Source: an uncultured Lachnospiraceae bacterium (GTDB taxonomy: Bacteria > Bacillota > Clostridia > Lachnospirales > Lachnospiraceae). Taken from it: a stretch of 61,225 nucleotides of DNA. This document shows positions 30,089 through 38,281 of the stretch, one piece after another. The stretch spans positions 1-61,225 of the forward strand of contig CALWRS010000012.1 in the NCBI GenBank assembly GCA_944384025.1, written 5' to 3'. The notes under the pieces are model-generated. The model was given only the letters and a program-made list of their open reading frames with translations, ran no database searches and had not been told where the DNA came from. The translations under genes were made by a program, and so were the position numbers. Numbering within the stretch: the stretch's first letter is position 1; every line of letters starts with the position of its first letter.

Positions 30089-30541
30089 ATGAAAAGCGAA
30101 GATTTGCACCGCTACGACGACATCATTGACATGCCGCGCCCGGTATCCAAAAAACATCCGCCGATGTCCCTTTATGACCGCGCGGCGCAATTTGCTCCCT
30201 TTGCCGCGCTTACCGGACACGAGGCGGCCATAAAAGAAACGGCGCGTCTGACCGAGCAGATGACGGAAATGAGCGAGGATATGCTCTGCGACCTTGACGA
30301 AAAGCTTCAGGAAATAGCGGCGTCGCCCGATCTTTTGGTGACGGTTACGTACTTTGTTCCGGACGAAAAAAAGGACGGCGGAGCTTTTGCGGTCTGCACC
30401 GGTACCGTGAAGAAAATCGACGGATACAGGCGGGCGCTTTTTATGGCGGATAAAACCGAGATTCCTATCGACCGGATTCGCGCGATCGAATGCGAAAGTC
30501 CGCTTTGCATAAACGTAAAGAACGACCCAAAATCGCTCTAG
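30089..30541 (+). CDS. YolD-like protein
   Basis: This 150-residue protein has the N-terminal motif YDDIIDMPRPVSKKHPPMSL followed by DRAAQFAPFAALTGHEAAI, which is typical of YolD-like proteins encoded beside Y-family polymerases in Clostridia. The C-terminal half may form a small beta domain. It probably modulates or accompanies the polymerase, but the molecular role is unclear. Its stop codon shares the bases CTAG with the stop of the convergent araC-family gene. Confidence 0.8.
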   Translation: MKSEDLHRYDDIIDMPRPVSKKHPPMSLYDRAAQFAPFAALTGHEAAIKETARLTEQMTEMSEDMLCDLDEKLQEIAASPDLLVTVTYFVPDEKKDGGAFAVCTGTVKKIDGYRRALFMADKTEIPIDRIRAIECESPLCINVKNDPKSL

Positions 30542-31395
30542 CGGCGCTTTTGCCTGCGGTATTCGGTTGGGAGAATGTGAAAATACGCCTTAAATGCTTC
30601 GGAAAAGCGGCTCTGGCTGTCGTAGCCAACTTGCTGCGCAATTTCGGAAATACTCAGCTCTGAATTTACAAGCAAGCTTGCGGCGCAGTTCATCCGATGC
30701 TCCTTGATGTGCGAAGCAAGCGAGACGCCGTAAACCGATTTGAACGTATTTTTCAGCGTCGTCGGATTCATGAGGTATTTTTTTGACAAGTCTTTGATTG
30801 TGACTCGCTGCTGCATGTTCGCTAACAGGTAATCGTGCATCTCCTGAATCCGAAGCACCTGCTCGCAGCGGTACTCGGCAAGGCGGTTCTCGGAGTAAGA
30901 CTTTGTCTTTGCGAGATACAAAAGCAGTTCCAGCAGCTTGATTTTCTGGTAAGAGCGGCGCACATCGTCCGGCTGGTGATAAAAGCCAGAAAAAATCGAC
31001 TGCGTTTCCGCGTTCCCGGCAAGGGACGTGAACGTCTCCTTTTTGCAAAAGCCATCGCACAGCAGCGCTTGCAAAAGGGCGGCGTCAAAAGGCTCCGGCG
31101 GGCGGCGAAGAGCCTCTTCTGGGTCAATGCATAGAACAAGCCCTTCGCAGCGGCCGGTCGGAAAGACCGGGTGAAAAGCGGCGCAGGCTCTTCCCGTATG
31201 GACAGAAAAATCCCCGGGACCAAGAAAGACTTCCCTTCCGTCCTCCGTCTGCCAGCCCATGCGCCCCAAGCGGCAATAGTGAATCCGGACAATTTGTTCC
31301 GGATGGTTTTCGTGCACGGCGGGAGCGCCGCTTGCAAAGTCCAGATAATGCAGCTCCATGCCCGGATAAAGGGAAACGGTTTCTAACAGTTTCAT
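30538..31395 (-). CDS. AraC family transcriptional regulator
   Basis: This 285-residue regulator has an N-terminal cupin-like sensing region and a C-terminal pair of helix-turn-helix motifs. The motifs read DLSKKYLMNPTTLKNTFKSV and ISEIAQQVGYDSQSRFSEAF, then the family ending YFHILPTEYRR. GGAGG precedes the ATG. It lies 12 bases downstream of the arsR-type gene on the same strand, so it is probably co-transcribed and metal-responsive. Its target genes are not evident. Confidence 0.88.
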   Translation of the reverse strand: MKLLETVSLYPGMELHYLDFASGAPAVHENHPEQIVRIHYCRLGRMGWQTEDGREVFLGPGDFSVHTGRACAAFHPVFPTGRCEGLVLCIDPEEALRRPPEPFDAALLQALLCDGFCKKETFTSLAGNAETQSIFSGFYHQPDDVRRSYQKIKLLELLLYLAKTKSYSENRLAEYRCEQVLRIQEMHDYLLANMQQRVTIKDLSKKYLMNPTTLKNTFKSVYGVSLASHIKEHRMNCAASLLVNSELSISEIAQQVGYDSQSRFSEAFKAYFHILPTEYRRQKRR

Positions 31396-31407
31396 AAAGC
31401 CTCCTTA

Positions 31408-31773
31408 TTACTTTGGGCATTTGATTTCCATCATCTGCTCAATTATTTTATGCAGCAGGCGGCACTCCTGTGTATCTGCGGCACGATAATATACTTCCTT
31501 TCCCACGCGCCTGCACACAAGCAGGCCGCTGTTTTTTAGCGGGCGCAAATGGTGGGAAACTGCGGGGCTTGACATGCCAAGCATGGCGGAGAGGTTTATT
31601 ACGCATTCTTCGCAGTGGCACAAAAGCCAGAAGATGCGCGTCCTCGTTGGGTCGCCAAGCTGCCGGAAGACGTCCGATACAATTTGAAAATGCTCGATTC
31701 TCTCCAGATTTTCCCGAATAAAATCCAGATGCTGGTTCTCCTCATGATGATGCGGAAGTTCGGCAGGGACCAT
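31408..31773 (-). CDS. ArsR/SmtB family metal-sensing repressor
   Basis: This 121-residue repressor has the winged helix VFRQLGDPTRTRIFWLLCHC, then LSAMLGMSSPAVSHHLRPLK as recognition helix. Cys-Glu-Glu-Cys (residues near 55) and the N-terminal His cluster (LPHHHEENQH) are potential ligands. The C-terminal LLHKIIEQMMEIKC helix resembles the alpha5 metal site. It diverges from a metal ATPase operon and very likely represses both promoters. ATG 31773 has GGAGG upstream; a longer start is less likely. Confidence 0.9.
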   Translation of the reverse strand: MVPAELPHHHEENQHLDFIRENLERIEHFQIVSDVFRQLGDPTRTRIFWLLCHCEECVINLSAMLGMSSPAVSHHLRPLKNSGLLVCRRVGKEVYYRAADTQECRLLHKIIEQMMEIKCPK

Positions 31774-31839
31774 AGACAGCCTCCTTTCTCCTGTTTGGAA
31801 ACAGATTTTGCTCTTTTGGCAGAGCATTCGCCGGAGGGA

Positions 31840-31902
31840 TTGACAATGCCTCCGCCTGTTATTATACTGCGGGCATAAGAATTAAGCAAGTGCTTAATTC
31901 TT
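31840..31902. promoter_or_regulatory. Overlapping divergent promoters and 12-2-12 ArsR-type operator
   Basis: Rightward: TTGACA (31840-31845), 17 bases, TATACT (31863-31868). Leftward: TTGCTT (31889-31884), 17 bases, TATAAT (31866-31861). The two -10 elements overlap. A perfect inverted repeat with 12-base arms and a two-base centre (AAGAATTAAGCA, AG, TGCTTAATTCTT; 31877-31902) covers the rightward start point and the leftward -35. This is the classic SmtB/ArsR operator geometry. Confidence 0.9.
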
Positions 31903-31931
31903 AAATTCAGGAGCGGGCAGGAGGAAATCCC

Positions 31932-32150
31932 ATGAAAAAGACATACAAAATTGAAGTAGATTGCGCAAACTGCGCGAATTTAATGGAAAATGCAGCACGT
32001 AAAACGGAAGGCGTGCAAAACGCAACGGTCAACTTTATGACCCAGAAGATGATCGTAGAATTTGCGGAAGGCTTTGAAGCCGGTGCGGTGATGGACGCGG
32101 TTTGCAAAGCCTGTAAAAAAGTGGAGCCGGATTGTGAAATCTTTCTTTAA
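31932..32150 (+). CDS. Small heavy-metal-associated (HMA) domain protein
   Basis: This 72-residue protein is a free-standing HMA fold with KTYKIEVDCANCANLMENAA, in which the CxxC motif is Cys-Ala-Asn-Cys. It also has the typical VQNATVNF strand and additional cysteines near the C-terminus. It probably passes metal to the adjacent P-type ATPase, which lacks its own N-terminal HMA domain. AGGAGG precedes the start. Confidence 0.88.
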   Translation: MKKTYKIEVDCANCANLMENAARKTEGVQNATVNFMTQKMIVEFAEGFEAGAVMDAVCKACKKVEPDCEIFL

Positions 32151-32168
32151 AAGGCAGGGAGCAGGGAT

Positions 32169-34088
32169 ATGACAAAGAAGCAGAAAAAAATGCTGCTGCG
32201 GATTTTACTTGCGGCCGGAATTTTGATTGTTTTGCAGCTTCTTCCAGCAGAGCGATTTGACCGCCTTGATAAGTATCTGTTTTCCTCGGCGGGAAGGTGG
32301 ATTCGTCTCGCGTGCTATTTGGCGGACTACCTGATTATCGGGCACGACATCTTGAAAAAAGCGTTTAAGGGAATTTGCAACGGTCAGGTGTTTGACGAGA
32401 ATTTCCTTATGGCGGTGGCGACGGTAGGGGCGATGGCGCTTGCCATTCGCGAAAACGGCGACTATCTGGAGGCGATTGCCGTTATGCTGTTTTACCAGAT
32501 TGGCGAGTGGTTCCAGAGCTACGCGGTAGGCAAAAGCCGCAAAAACATCAGCGATTTAATGGATATTCGGCCTGATTACGCAAATGTGGAGCAAGGCGAA
32601 AAGCTTATCCGGGTTGACCCGGACGAGGTGGAGGTCGGCAGTATTATTGTCGTGCAGCCGGGCGAGAAGGCGCCGATTGACGGCGTGATTGTACAAGGCT
32701 CGTCTTCGCTAAATACAAGCGCTCTAACGGGCGAGAGCCTGCCAAGAGAAGTAACGGTTGGCGATGAAGTCCTTAGCGGATGCATCAGCATGACTGGCGT
32801 GCTGAAATTACGCACGACGAAAGAGTTTGGCGAATCTACGGCATCGAAAATTCTGGACTTGGTTGAAAACGCCAGCTCGCGCAAATCAAAGTCTGAAGAT
32901 TTTATTTCCCGATTTGCCAGAGTTTACACGCCGTTTGTCTGCTTTAGCGCGCTGCTTTTGGCAATCCTTCCGCCCATTTTGCGCCTTGTCGTATGGCAGC
33001 TGCCGGCGGCTTGGAGCGTATGGATTTACCGCGCGCTTACGTTTTTGGTAATTAGCTGCCCATGTGCGCTTGTTATCAGCATTCCGCTTAGCTTTTTTGC
33101 GGGAATTGGCGGAGCAAGCCGCGAAGGCGTATTGGTGAAGGGCTCCAATTACCTGGAGAGCCTCTCAAGGACCAAATACGTTGTGTTTGATAAAACCGGA
33201 ACGCTTACGAAGGGCGTTTTTGAAGTAAACGGCATTCATCACGCGGCGATTGACAACGAAGAATTGCTTCGATATGCGGCGTACGCGGAGAGCGCGTCCT
33301 CGCACCCGATTAGCAAGAGCCTGAAAAAAGCCTACGGCAAGGAAATTGATCGAACGCGCGTGTCGCAAATACAGGAAATTGGCGGCAATGGCGTGACCGC
33401 GGTCGTAGACGGCGTACAGGTTGCCGCTGGCAACGATAAGCTGATGCAGCGGCTGGGAATTTCGTATCACGAATGCCATCAGGCCGGAACGATTGTCCAC
33501 GTTGCCGTGGACGGCGCGTACGTAGGACACATTGTAATTTCGGACGTCGTTAAGCCATATGCAGAAAAGGTCGTGCCTTCCCTGAAAAAGGCCGGTGTAG
33601 AAAAAACGGTGATGCTAACCGGAGACTCGCACAAGGTGGCGCAGCAAGTTGCGGCGGCACTTGGCATTGATGAAGTTTACAGCGAGCTGCTGCCGGCAAA
33701 TAAGGTGGAAAAAGTAGAAGAGCTGCTTACAAGGACTTCAAAAACCGCAAAGCTTGCGTTTGTGGGCGACGGAATTAACGACGCGCCGGTTTTGTCCAGA
33801 GCGGACATTGGCATCGCTATGGGCGCTATGGGCTCCGACGCCGCTATTGAGGCCGCGGATATTGTGCTGATGGACGACGACCCGATGAAAATCGCCAAGG
33901 CCATCCAAATATCCAGAAAGTGCCTCCGGGTTGTTTTCCAGAACATCGTTCTGGCGCTTTCGGTAAAGGCGATTTGCCTAACGTTTGGCGCGCTTGGAAT
34001 CGGCGGTATGTACTTAGCGATTTTCGCCGATGTAGGTGTGATGATTTTAGCGGTATTAAACGCAATCCGCTGCCTGTTTGTTCGGTGA
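32169..34088 (+). CDS. P1B-type heavy-metal ATPase (Zn/Cd/Pb class)
   Basis: This 639-residue exporter has the actuator motif TGESLPREV and the CPC metal-binding motif in SCPCALVISIPLS. It has phosphorylation loop DKTGTLTKG, the HP locus SSHPISKSLKK and hinge VGDGINDAPVLSRADIGIA. A Lys in the segment LALSVKAICL and DVGVMILAVLNAIRC near the C-terminus fit the Zn2+/Cd2+/Pb2+ subgroup. No HMA domain is fused; the separate 72-residue gene upstream supplies one. Confidence 0.94.
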   Translation: MTKKQKKMLLRILLAAGILIVLQLLPAERFDRLDKYLFSSAGRWIRLACYLADYLIIGHDILKKAFKGICNGQVFDENFLMAVATVGAMALAIRENGDYLEAIAVMLFYQIGEWFQSYAVGKSRKNISDLMDIRPDYANVEQGEKLIRVDPDEVEVGSIIVVQPGEKAPIDGVIVQGSSSLNTSALTGESLPREVTVGDEVLSGCISMTGVLKLRTTKEFGESTASKILDLVENASSRKSKSEDFISRFARVYTPFVCFSALLLAILPPILRLVVWQLPAAWSVWIYRALTFLVISCPCALVISIPLSFFAGIGGASREGVLVKGSNYLESLSRTKYVVFDKTGTLTKGVFEVNGIHHAAIDNEELLRYAAYAESASSHPISKSLKKAYGKEIDRTRVSQIQEIGGNGVTAVVDGVQVAAGNDKLMQRLGISYHECHQAGTIVHVAVDGAYVGHIVISDVVKPYAEKVVPSLKKAGVEKTVMLTGDSHKVAQQVAAALGIDEVYSELLPANKVEKVEELLTRTSKTAKLAFVGDGINDAPVLSRADIGIAMGAMGSDAAIEAADIVLMDDDPMKIAKAIQISRKCLRVVFQNIVLALSVKAICLTFGALGIGGMYLAIFADVGVMILAVLNAIRCLFVR

Positions 34089-34091
34089 GAG

Positions 34092-34128
34092 AAAAAAGGG
34101 TGCGAGGAGATTCCTCGCACCCTTTTTT
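34092..34128. terminator. Bidirectional terminator between metal ATPase and uracil permease
   Basis: GGGTGCGAGGA pairs with TCCTCGCACCC around a three-base loop, flanked by A6 upstream and T6 downstream. It therefore works on both strands between the convergent genes. Confidence 0.93.
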
Positions 34129-34264
34129 GCACCGTGCTTAAAGCGCACAGAAGAGAACTACAGGAGCGTCTAGAAAAATAAAAGCAAAAGAGCCCTTGCG
34201 AAAAAGAAAAATGTAGCGTATACTACCTGAGGCAGTACTTTTGTTTTCCCTTTGCAGAGCATTT

Positions 34265-35662
34265 TTATGCTTCTTCTTCCGGTGCTTTCTTTTCACCGAT
34301 GCTCAGAAGGAGGTTTAATAAGATGCCAAAAATGGCTGCGCCTGCAATGCAGGGAACTTGAACGCCAAAGACCGGAATGTTTCCGCCAAAGGCATAGTTT
34401 CCGCCAATTCCGATAATCATAATCGAAGCGATTACCGCAATGTTCTTAGAAGAGAACATGTCCACTTTCTTTTCAATCATAATGGCGATTCCCTGTGCCG
34501 CAATTGCACCAAAGAGATAAATTTCCAAACCGCCGATAACGGCAAGAGGGATGCCGTAGATTACTTGAATTAACGGTGTGAAAAAGCTGATAACCATGGC
34601 GATAATCGCAGCCGCTGCCAAAACAGGAACGGAAAACACTTTGGTAATAGCCATCGTGCTGATGTTTTCGCCGTAGTTCGTACCGGCAGGTCCGCCGACA
34701 ACGCCGGAAATCATATCGCAGATTCCGTCGCCGATGAGGTTGCGGTCGAGAAGGTCAATCAGGTTGTGCTTTGGCTTTTTGCCTTTCTTGCGCGCAACGT
34801 CGTTTACGTAAATGTCAAGCTGGTACATGTGCGCAGTGGACTCGGGAATTGTTGCAATGGCGATTGGCATAATTGCAGCAACTGCCGCCCAAGACACTTT
34901 CGGGAGAGAAAAAGCGGGAACGGCAAAGATGGAGCCGTCTCCAAGCTTCCAGATGGACGCTTCTAAGGCGGCGGCAGGCACTTCACGGAAGAGATTTGCC
35001 AAATCCGCAGCGTAAGCAATACCGGCGACGAGGCAGCCGGTCAAAACGCCAAGCAGCAGCGGGAGCTGTCCAAGAAATCCCTTTAAGTACTTTGAATATA
35101 AGATCGTCGAGAGAAGCGTAATCAGAGCGACGATTGTCCAAACAACCGTTTCCTTAGAAGCTTCGGCAACGTTCGGGATAGCGTCTCCAAGCGCGTTTCC
35201 GGCAAGAGTAAGTCCGATAATCATAGCAACCGGGCCGGTGATGGACGCAGGCAAAATTGTTTCTACGGCTTTTTTTCCGAAGAAGCGCACCAGTAAACCT
35301 GCGGCAATCGATACAAGTCCCGAGAAAATAATTCCGAACTGCGCGTACTGGATGGCTTCCGTTGGAAGAATTCCATCTACTTTTTCAAAGCCTTCCGCAG
35401 CGCACATGCTGGCAATGGCGGTAAGGTAAGCGAAGCTGGAACCGTAATACAAGGGGATTTTTCTGCCGGTTATTAGGATAAAGCAAAGAGTAGCGAGACC
35501 GCTGGCAAAAATGGTGGTGGAGACTTGAAAACCTGTGACGAGAGCGACAGTAACCGTAGCGGGGAACATGACAATAACCTGCTGAATGGCATATAACAGC
35601 AACTTAAGCGTTCCCGGTCTTTCTTCGGGCAGATACCCGACTGTGCGTTGATGTTCTTTCAT
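34265..35662 (-). CDS. uraA: Uracil permease (NCS2 family)
   Basis: This 465-residue membrane protein has about 14 hydrophobic segments. It includes PLYYGSSFAYLTAIASM in an early segment and MPIAIATIPESTAHMYQLDI, followed later by the NCS2 core GVVGGPAGTNYGENISTMAI. The glutamate in PESTAH fits the UraA substrate site, so uracil import by proton symport is the likely role. Its promoter is at 35695-35723. The salvage enzyme gene upp is about 20 kb away. Confidence 0.88.
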   Translation of the reverse strand: MKEHQRTVGYLPEERPGTLKLLLYAIQQVIVMFPATVTVALVTGFQVSTTIFASGLATLCFILITGRKIPLYYGSSFAYLTAIASMCAAEGFEKVDGILPTEAIQYAQFGIIFSGLVSIAAGLLVRFFGKKAVETILPASITGPVAMIIGLTLAGNALGDAIPNVAEASKETVVWTIVALITLLSTILYSKYLKGFLGQLPLLLGVLTGCLVAGIAYAADLANLFREVPAAALEASIWKLGDGSIFAVPAFSLPKVSWAAVAAIMPIAIATIPESTAHMYQLDIYVNDVARKKGKKPKHNLIDLLDRNLIGDGICDMISGVVGGPAGTNYGENISTMAITKVFSVPVLAAAAIIAMVISFFTPLIQVIYGIPLAVIGGLEIYLFGAIAAQGIAIMIEKKVDMFSSKNIAVIASIMIIGIGGNYAFGGNIPVFGVQVPCIAGAAIFGILLNLLLSIGEKKAPEEEA

Positions 35663-35694
35663 GGGTAGAGCGTCCTTTCCTGTTTATTTTCTCA

Positions 35695-35723
35695 AGTATA
35701 GTTTATCCCGTGCGGATTTGCAA
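35695..35723 (-). promoter_or_regulatory. Sigma-A promoter for the uracil permease
   Basis: On the minus strand TTGCAA (35723-35718) is followed after 17 bases by TATACT (35700-35695). The leader is only about 25 bases, so no PyrR-type attenuator precedes the gene. Confidence 0.7.
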
Positions 35724-35793
35724 CAGGGAAATGTGCCGTTTAGGACCCGCTTGCGGGTCTTGGCGCTGGATTCAAATTTCCTTTTGGATATAG

Positions 35794-35822
35794 TGGAAAT
35801 GTTTGGAACGCTGTGCTATAAT
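35794..35822 (+). promoter_or_regulatory. Promoter for pyruvate kinase
   Basis: TGGAAA (35794-35799) is followed after 17 bases by TATAAT (35817-35822). The -10 is perfect and the -35 is moderate. The leader is about 38 bases long. Confidence 0.6.
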
Positions 35823-35866
35823 TATCGACGGTCAAAAAGAAAACGCTTTGTTTTTGGAGGAAGCTT

Positions 35867-37285
35867 ATGAGAAAAACAAAAATCATCGGAACTCTTGGGC
35901 CTGCCTGTTCGGAAGAATCCATTTTGCGGGAAATGATTCTTGCGGGAATGAACGTCGCGAGAATGAACTTTTCGCACAATACGCATAAGGAGCATCGGCA
36001 AAGGATGGAACTTGTGCGCAAGCTTCGCCGGGAAATGGGCGTGCCGCTTGCCGTTATGCTTGATACGAAAGGGCCGGAATATCGAATCGGCGATTTTGTG
36101 AACGGGAAAATCCATCTGGAGGAAGGAGACTGCTTCACGTTTACAACGCAGAAAGTAGAAGGAGATTCGTCGCGGGTTTCCGTTTCGTATCCGCACCTTG
36201 CCGAGGAGATTTCCGTAGGTGATCAAATCCTTCTAAACAACGGACTTTTGGAGTTTTTGGTTGATGAAGTGACGGAAACGGACATCCGCTGCCACGTAAC
36301 GGCAGGCGGCGAGCTGTCGAATCATAAGAGCATGAGCTTTCCGGGCAAAGTGCTGCACCAGGATTATTTAAGCGAACAGGACAAGGCGGACATTCTTTTT
36401 GGAATTCAGGAGGATGTTGATTTTATTGCCTGCTCGTTTGTTTCCTGCAAGCAGGACTTGCTGGATGTAAAAAATTATATAGAGGAACAGGGCGGCGGCG
36501 ACATCGAGCTGATTGCGAAGATTGAAAACCGCGCCGGAATTAAAAATATAGAAGAAATTTGCGAGGTCTGCAGCGGCATTATGATTGCCAGAGGCGACCT
36601 GGGCGTAGAAATTCCTTACGAAGAGCTGCCGGCCATCCAAAAACAGCTGATTACGAAGTGCCGCATGCTTGGCAAGCGCGTCATTACGGCTACGGAGATG
36701 CTAGAGTCTATGGTGTACAACCCGCGGCCGACCCGCGCGGAAGCTTCGGACGTAGCGAACGCAGTTTACGACGGGACAAGCGCGGTTATGCTTTCGGGAG
36801 AAACCGCTGCAGGACATTATCCGGTACAGGCCATTCGCGCGATGGCGCGCATTACCGAGGCGGCGGAGCAGGGCATTGCCTACCAGAAAAACTTCCACGA
36901 TATGAATTTCCGGATTCACAACAAGGTCGATGCGCTCTCGCATGCGATTTGCGGCTTGTCGTTTGACTTAAACGCAAAGGCCATTGCGGTTTGCACGCTG
37001 ACCGGTTCGACGGCGCGGATGGTTTCGCGGTTCCGTTCTCCGGTAAACCTGATGGCAATGACGACGAACGAAAAAACGTATCGGCGGCTGGCGCTTTCCT
37101 GGGGCGTAGTTCCTGTCATGAACGAGGTGTTCACCTCGCTTGAGGTGCTTTTGTACGAAGCAAAGAAAAAGGCGACGGAAATCTTTGATTTAAAGCCCGG
37201 CGACTCGATTATTGTTACCGGGGGAATGACCAACGGTGAGTCAGGAAATACGAATCTGATAAAGGTGGAGACGGTAACGCGCTGA
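35867..37285 (+). CDS. pyk: Pyruvate kinase
   Basis: This glycolytic enzyme converts phosphoenolpyruvate and ADP to pyruvate and ATP. The 472-residue protein has MNVARMNFSHNTHKEH, LDTKGPEYRIGDF, the active-site region IELIAKIENRAGIKNIEEI with the catalytic Lys, and MIARGDLGVEIP. It also has TATEMLESM and SGETAAGHYPVQA. It lacks the extra C-terminal PEP-utiliser-like domain of Bacillus pyruvate kinase. GGAGG precedes the ATG. Confidence 0.97.
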   Translation: MRKTKIIGTLGPACSEESILREMILAGMNVARMNFSHNTHKEHRQRMELVRKLRREMGVPLAVMLDTKGPEYRIGDFVNGKIHLEEGDCFTFTTQKVEGDSSRVSVSYPHLAEEISVGDQILLNNGLLEFLVDEVTETDIRCHVTAGGELSNHKSMSFPGKVLHQDYLSEQDKADILFGIQEDVDFIACSFVSCKQDLLDVKNYIEEQGGGDIELIAKIENRAGIKNIEEICEVCSGIMIARGDLGVEIPYEELPAIQKQLITKCRMLGKRVITATEMLESMVYNPRPTRAEASDVANAVYDGTSAVMLSGETAAGHYPVQAIRAMARITEAAEQGIAYQKNFHDMNFRIHNKVDALSHAICGLSFDLNAKAIAVCTLTGSTARMVSRFRSPVNLMAMTTNEKTYRRLALSWGVVPVMNEVFTSLEVLLYEAKKKATEIFDLKPGDSIIVTGGMTNGESGNTNLIKVETVTR

Positions 37286-37315
37286 GTACTTTGATCTCCG
37301 CCGGGCGAGGCAACA

Positions 37316-38233
37316 TTGAAGAAGGTGAAAAGAAATAATTGCCCCCGGATCCTTTTGTGGCGCGATGCAGGCATTGCCGTGCTGATTATGGCATTTTGCA
37401 CGGGAATCTGCGCGGGTCTGGGGAAGATATGGTGGGAAAACCCCCTTATTTTGCTGCTTTACGGAGTTGCTGTATTTCTTACGGCGTACTGTACGGAAGG
37501 CTTTCGGTTTGGAACTGCCGCAGCGCTACTTAGCATGGCGCTTTTAAGAGTTCCCTTTATGGATACGCTTTGGCCGACGCTTAGCGGGCTGGCGGTAGAT
37601 TTGTTGATAGGGCTTTGCCTATTTCTTCTTTCTTTTTTGACCGGCTGTTTGAAGGAAAACAGAAAACAGTGGGCGCAGCAGAGGGAACAGGCAAAGCTGT
37701 TTCATGTACTGTATGAGGAATTTTATGCGGCGACTAAGCGCGGGCTTTATGGCAGCGCTGCGCTGATAAAAGAGGAAAACGAATGGATGCTGCGCCTTTT
37801 GGATGAGGCGCAGCCGCTTATTGTAGAAAGGCTGCATACGCAAATTGCGATGCAGGCGGAAGCGGTTGAGGAGGTTGTCTCGGAAGCAGTCCGCCGGGTG
37901 CGCAGGCACTACCCGGGCATTGCGCTTAGGGCAATGGTTCCCCAAAAGCTGCTCTTCGTATCCATGAACGCTGTTTTGCTGGAACAGGCGCTGCAGCTTC
38001 TTTTGGAGAGTACGGCATTGTCGGGGGATTTTGCCGCACAGCTCTGTCTTCGTGTAACGGCAAAAGAGCGGATGGTGGAATTTTATATTACCGGAAATCG
38101 CAGGGAAATTTCGCAGGAACGATTTGCGTTTTGTAACCGAATTATACAGGCGCACGGGGGGACGCTGCAAACAACGCGCGAACCGGAAGGCAGTGTTACG
38201 TATTTCTTTTTGCTGCCTGCTGCCGGTAGCTAA
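37316..38233 (+). CDS. Degenerate KdpD-like membrane sensor (pseudokinase)
   Basis: This 305-residue protein has about four closely spaced membrane segments (residues 14-110) resembling the DUF4118 module of KdpD. A helical region follows, then a C-terminal GHKL-like fold ending in RIIQAHGGTLQTTREPEGSV. The usual HisKA histidine is missing. The N box reads LLLESTAL, the G1 Asp-x-Gly motif is replaced by ITGNRRE, and no G2 glycine loop is visible. It is therefore unlikely to bind ATP or phosphorylate. The start is TTG after GAGG. It lies 30 bases after pyk and 48 bases before a regulator that also lacks its phosphoacceptor. Confidence 0.75.
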   Translation: MKKVKRNNCPRILLWRDAGIAVLIMAFCTGICAGLGKIWWENPLILLLYGVAVFLTAYCTEGFRFGTAAALLSMALLRVPFMDTLWPTLSGLAVDLLIGLCLFLLSFLTGCLKENRKQWAQQREQAKLFHVLYEEFYAATKRGLYGSAALIKEENEWMLRLLDEAQPLIVERLHTQIAMQAEAVEEVVSEAVRRVRRHYPGIALRAMVPQKLLFVSMNAVLLEQALQLLLESTALSGDFAAQLCLRVTAKERMVEFYITGNRREISQERFAFCNRIIQAHGGTLQTTREPEGSVTYFFLLPAAGS

Positions 38234-38281
38234 CGAAGCGGGAAATCGGAAGATCTTCGTTTACCGGGAGTGGAACAGATA

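Noticed and set aside
34220-34245. Stem TACTACC/GGCAGTA with a T-rich tail on the plus strand
   Set aside because: The stem is short with a mismatch-prone pair, and a much stronger terminator already lies at 34092-34128.
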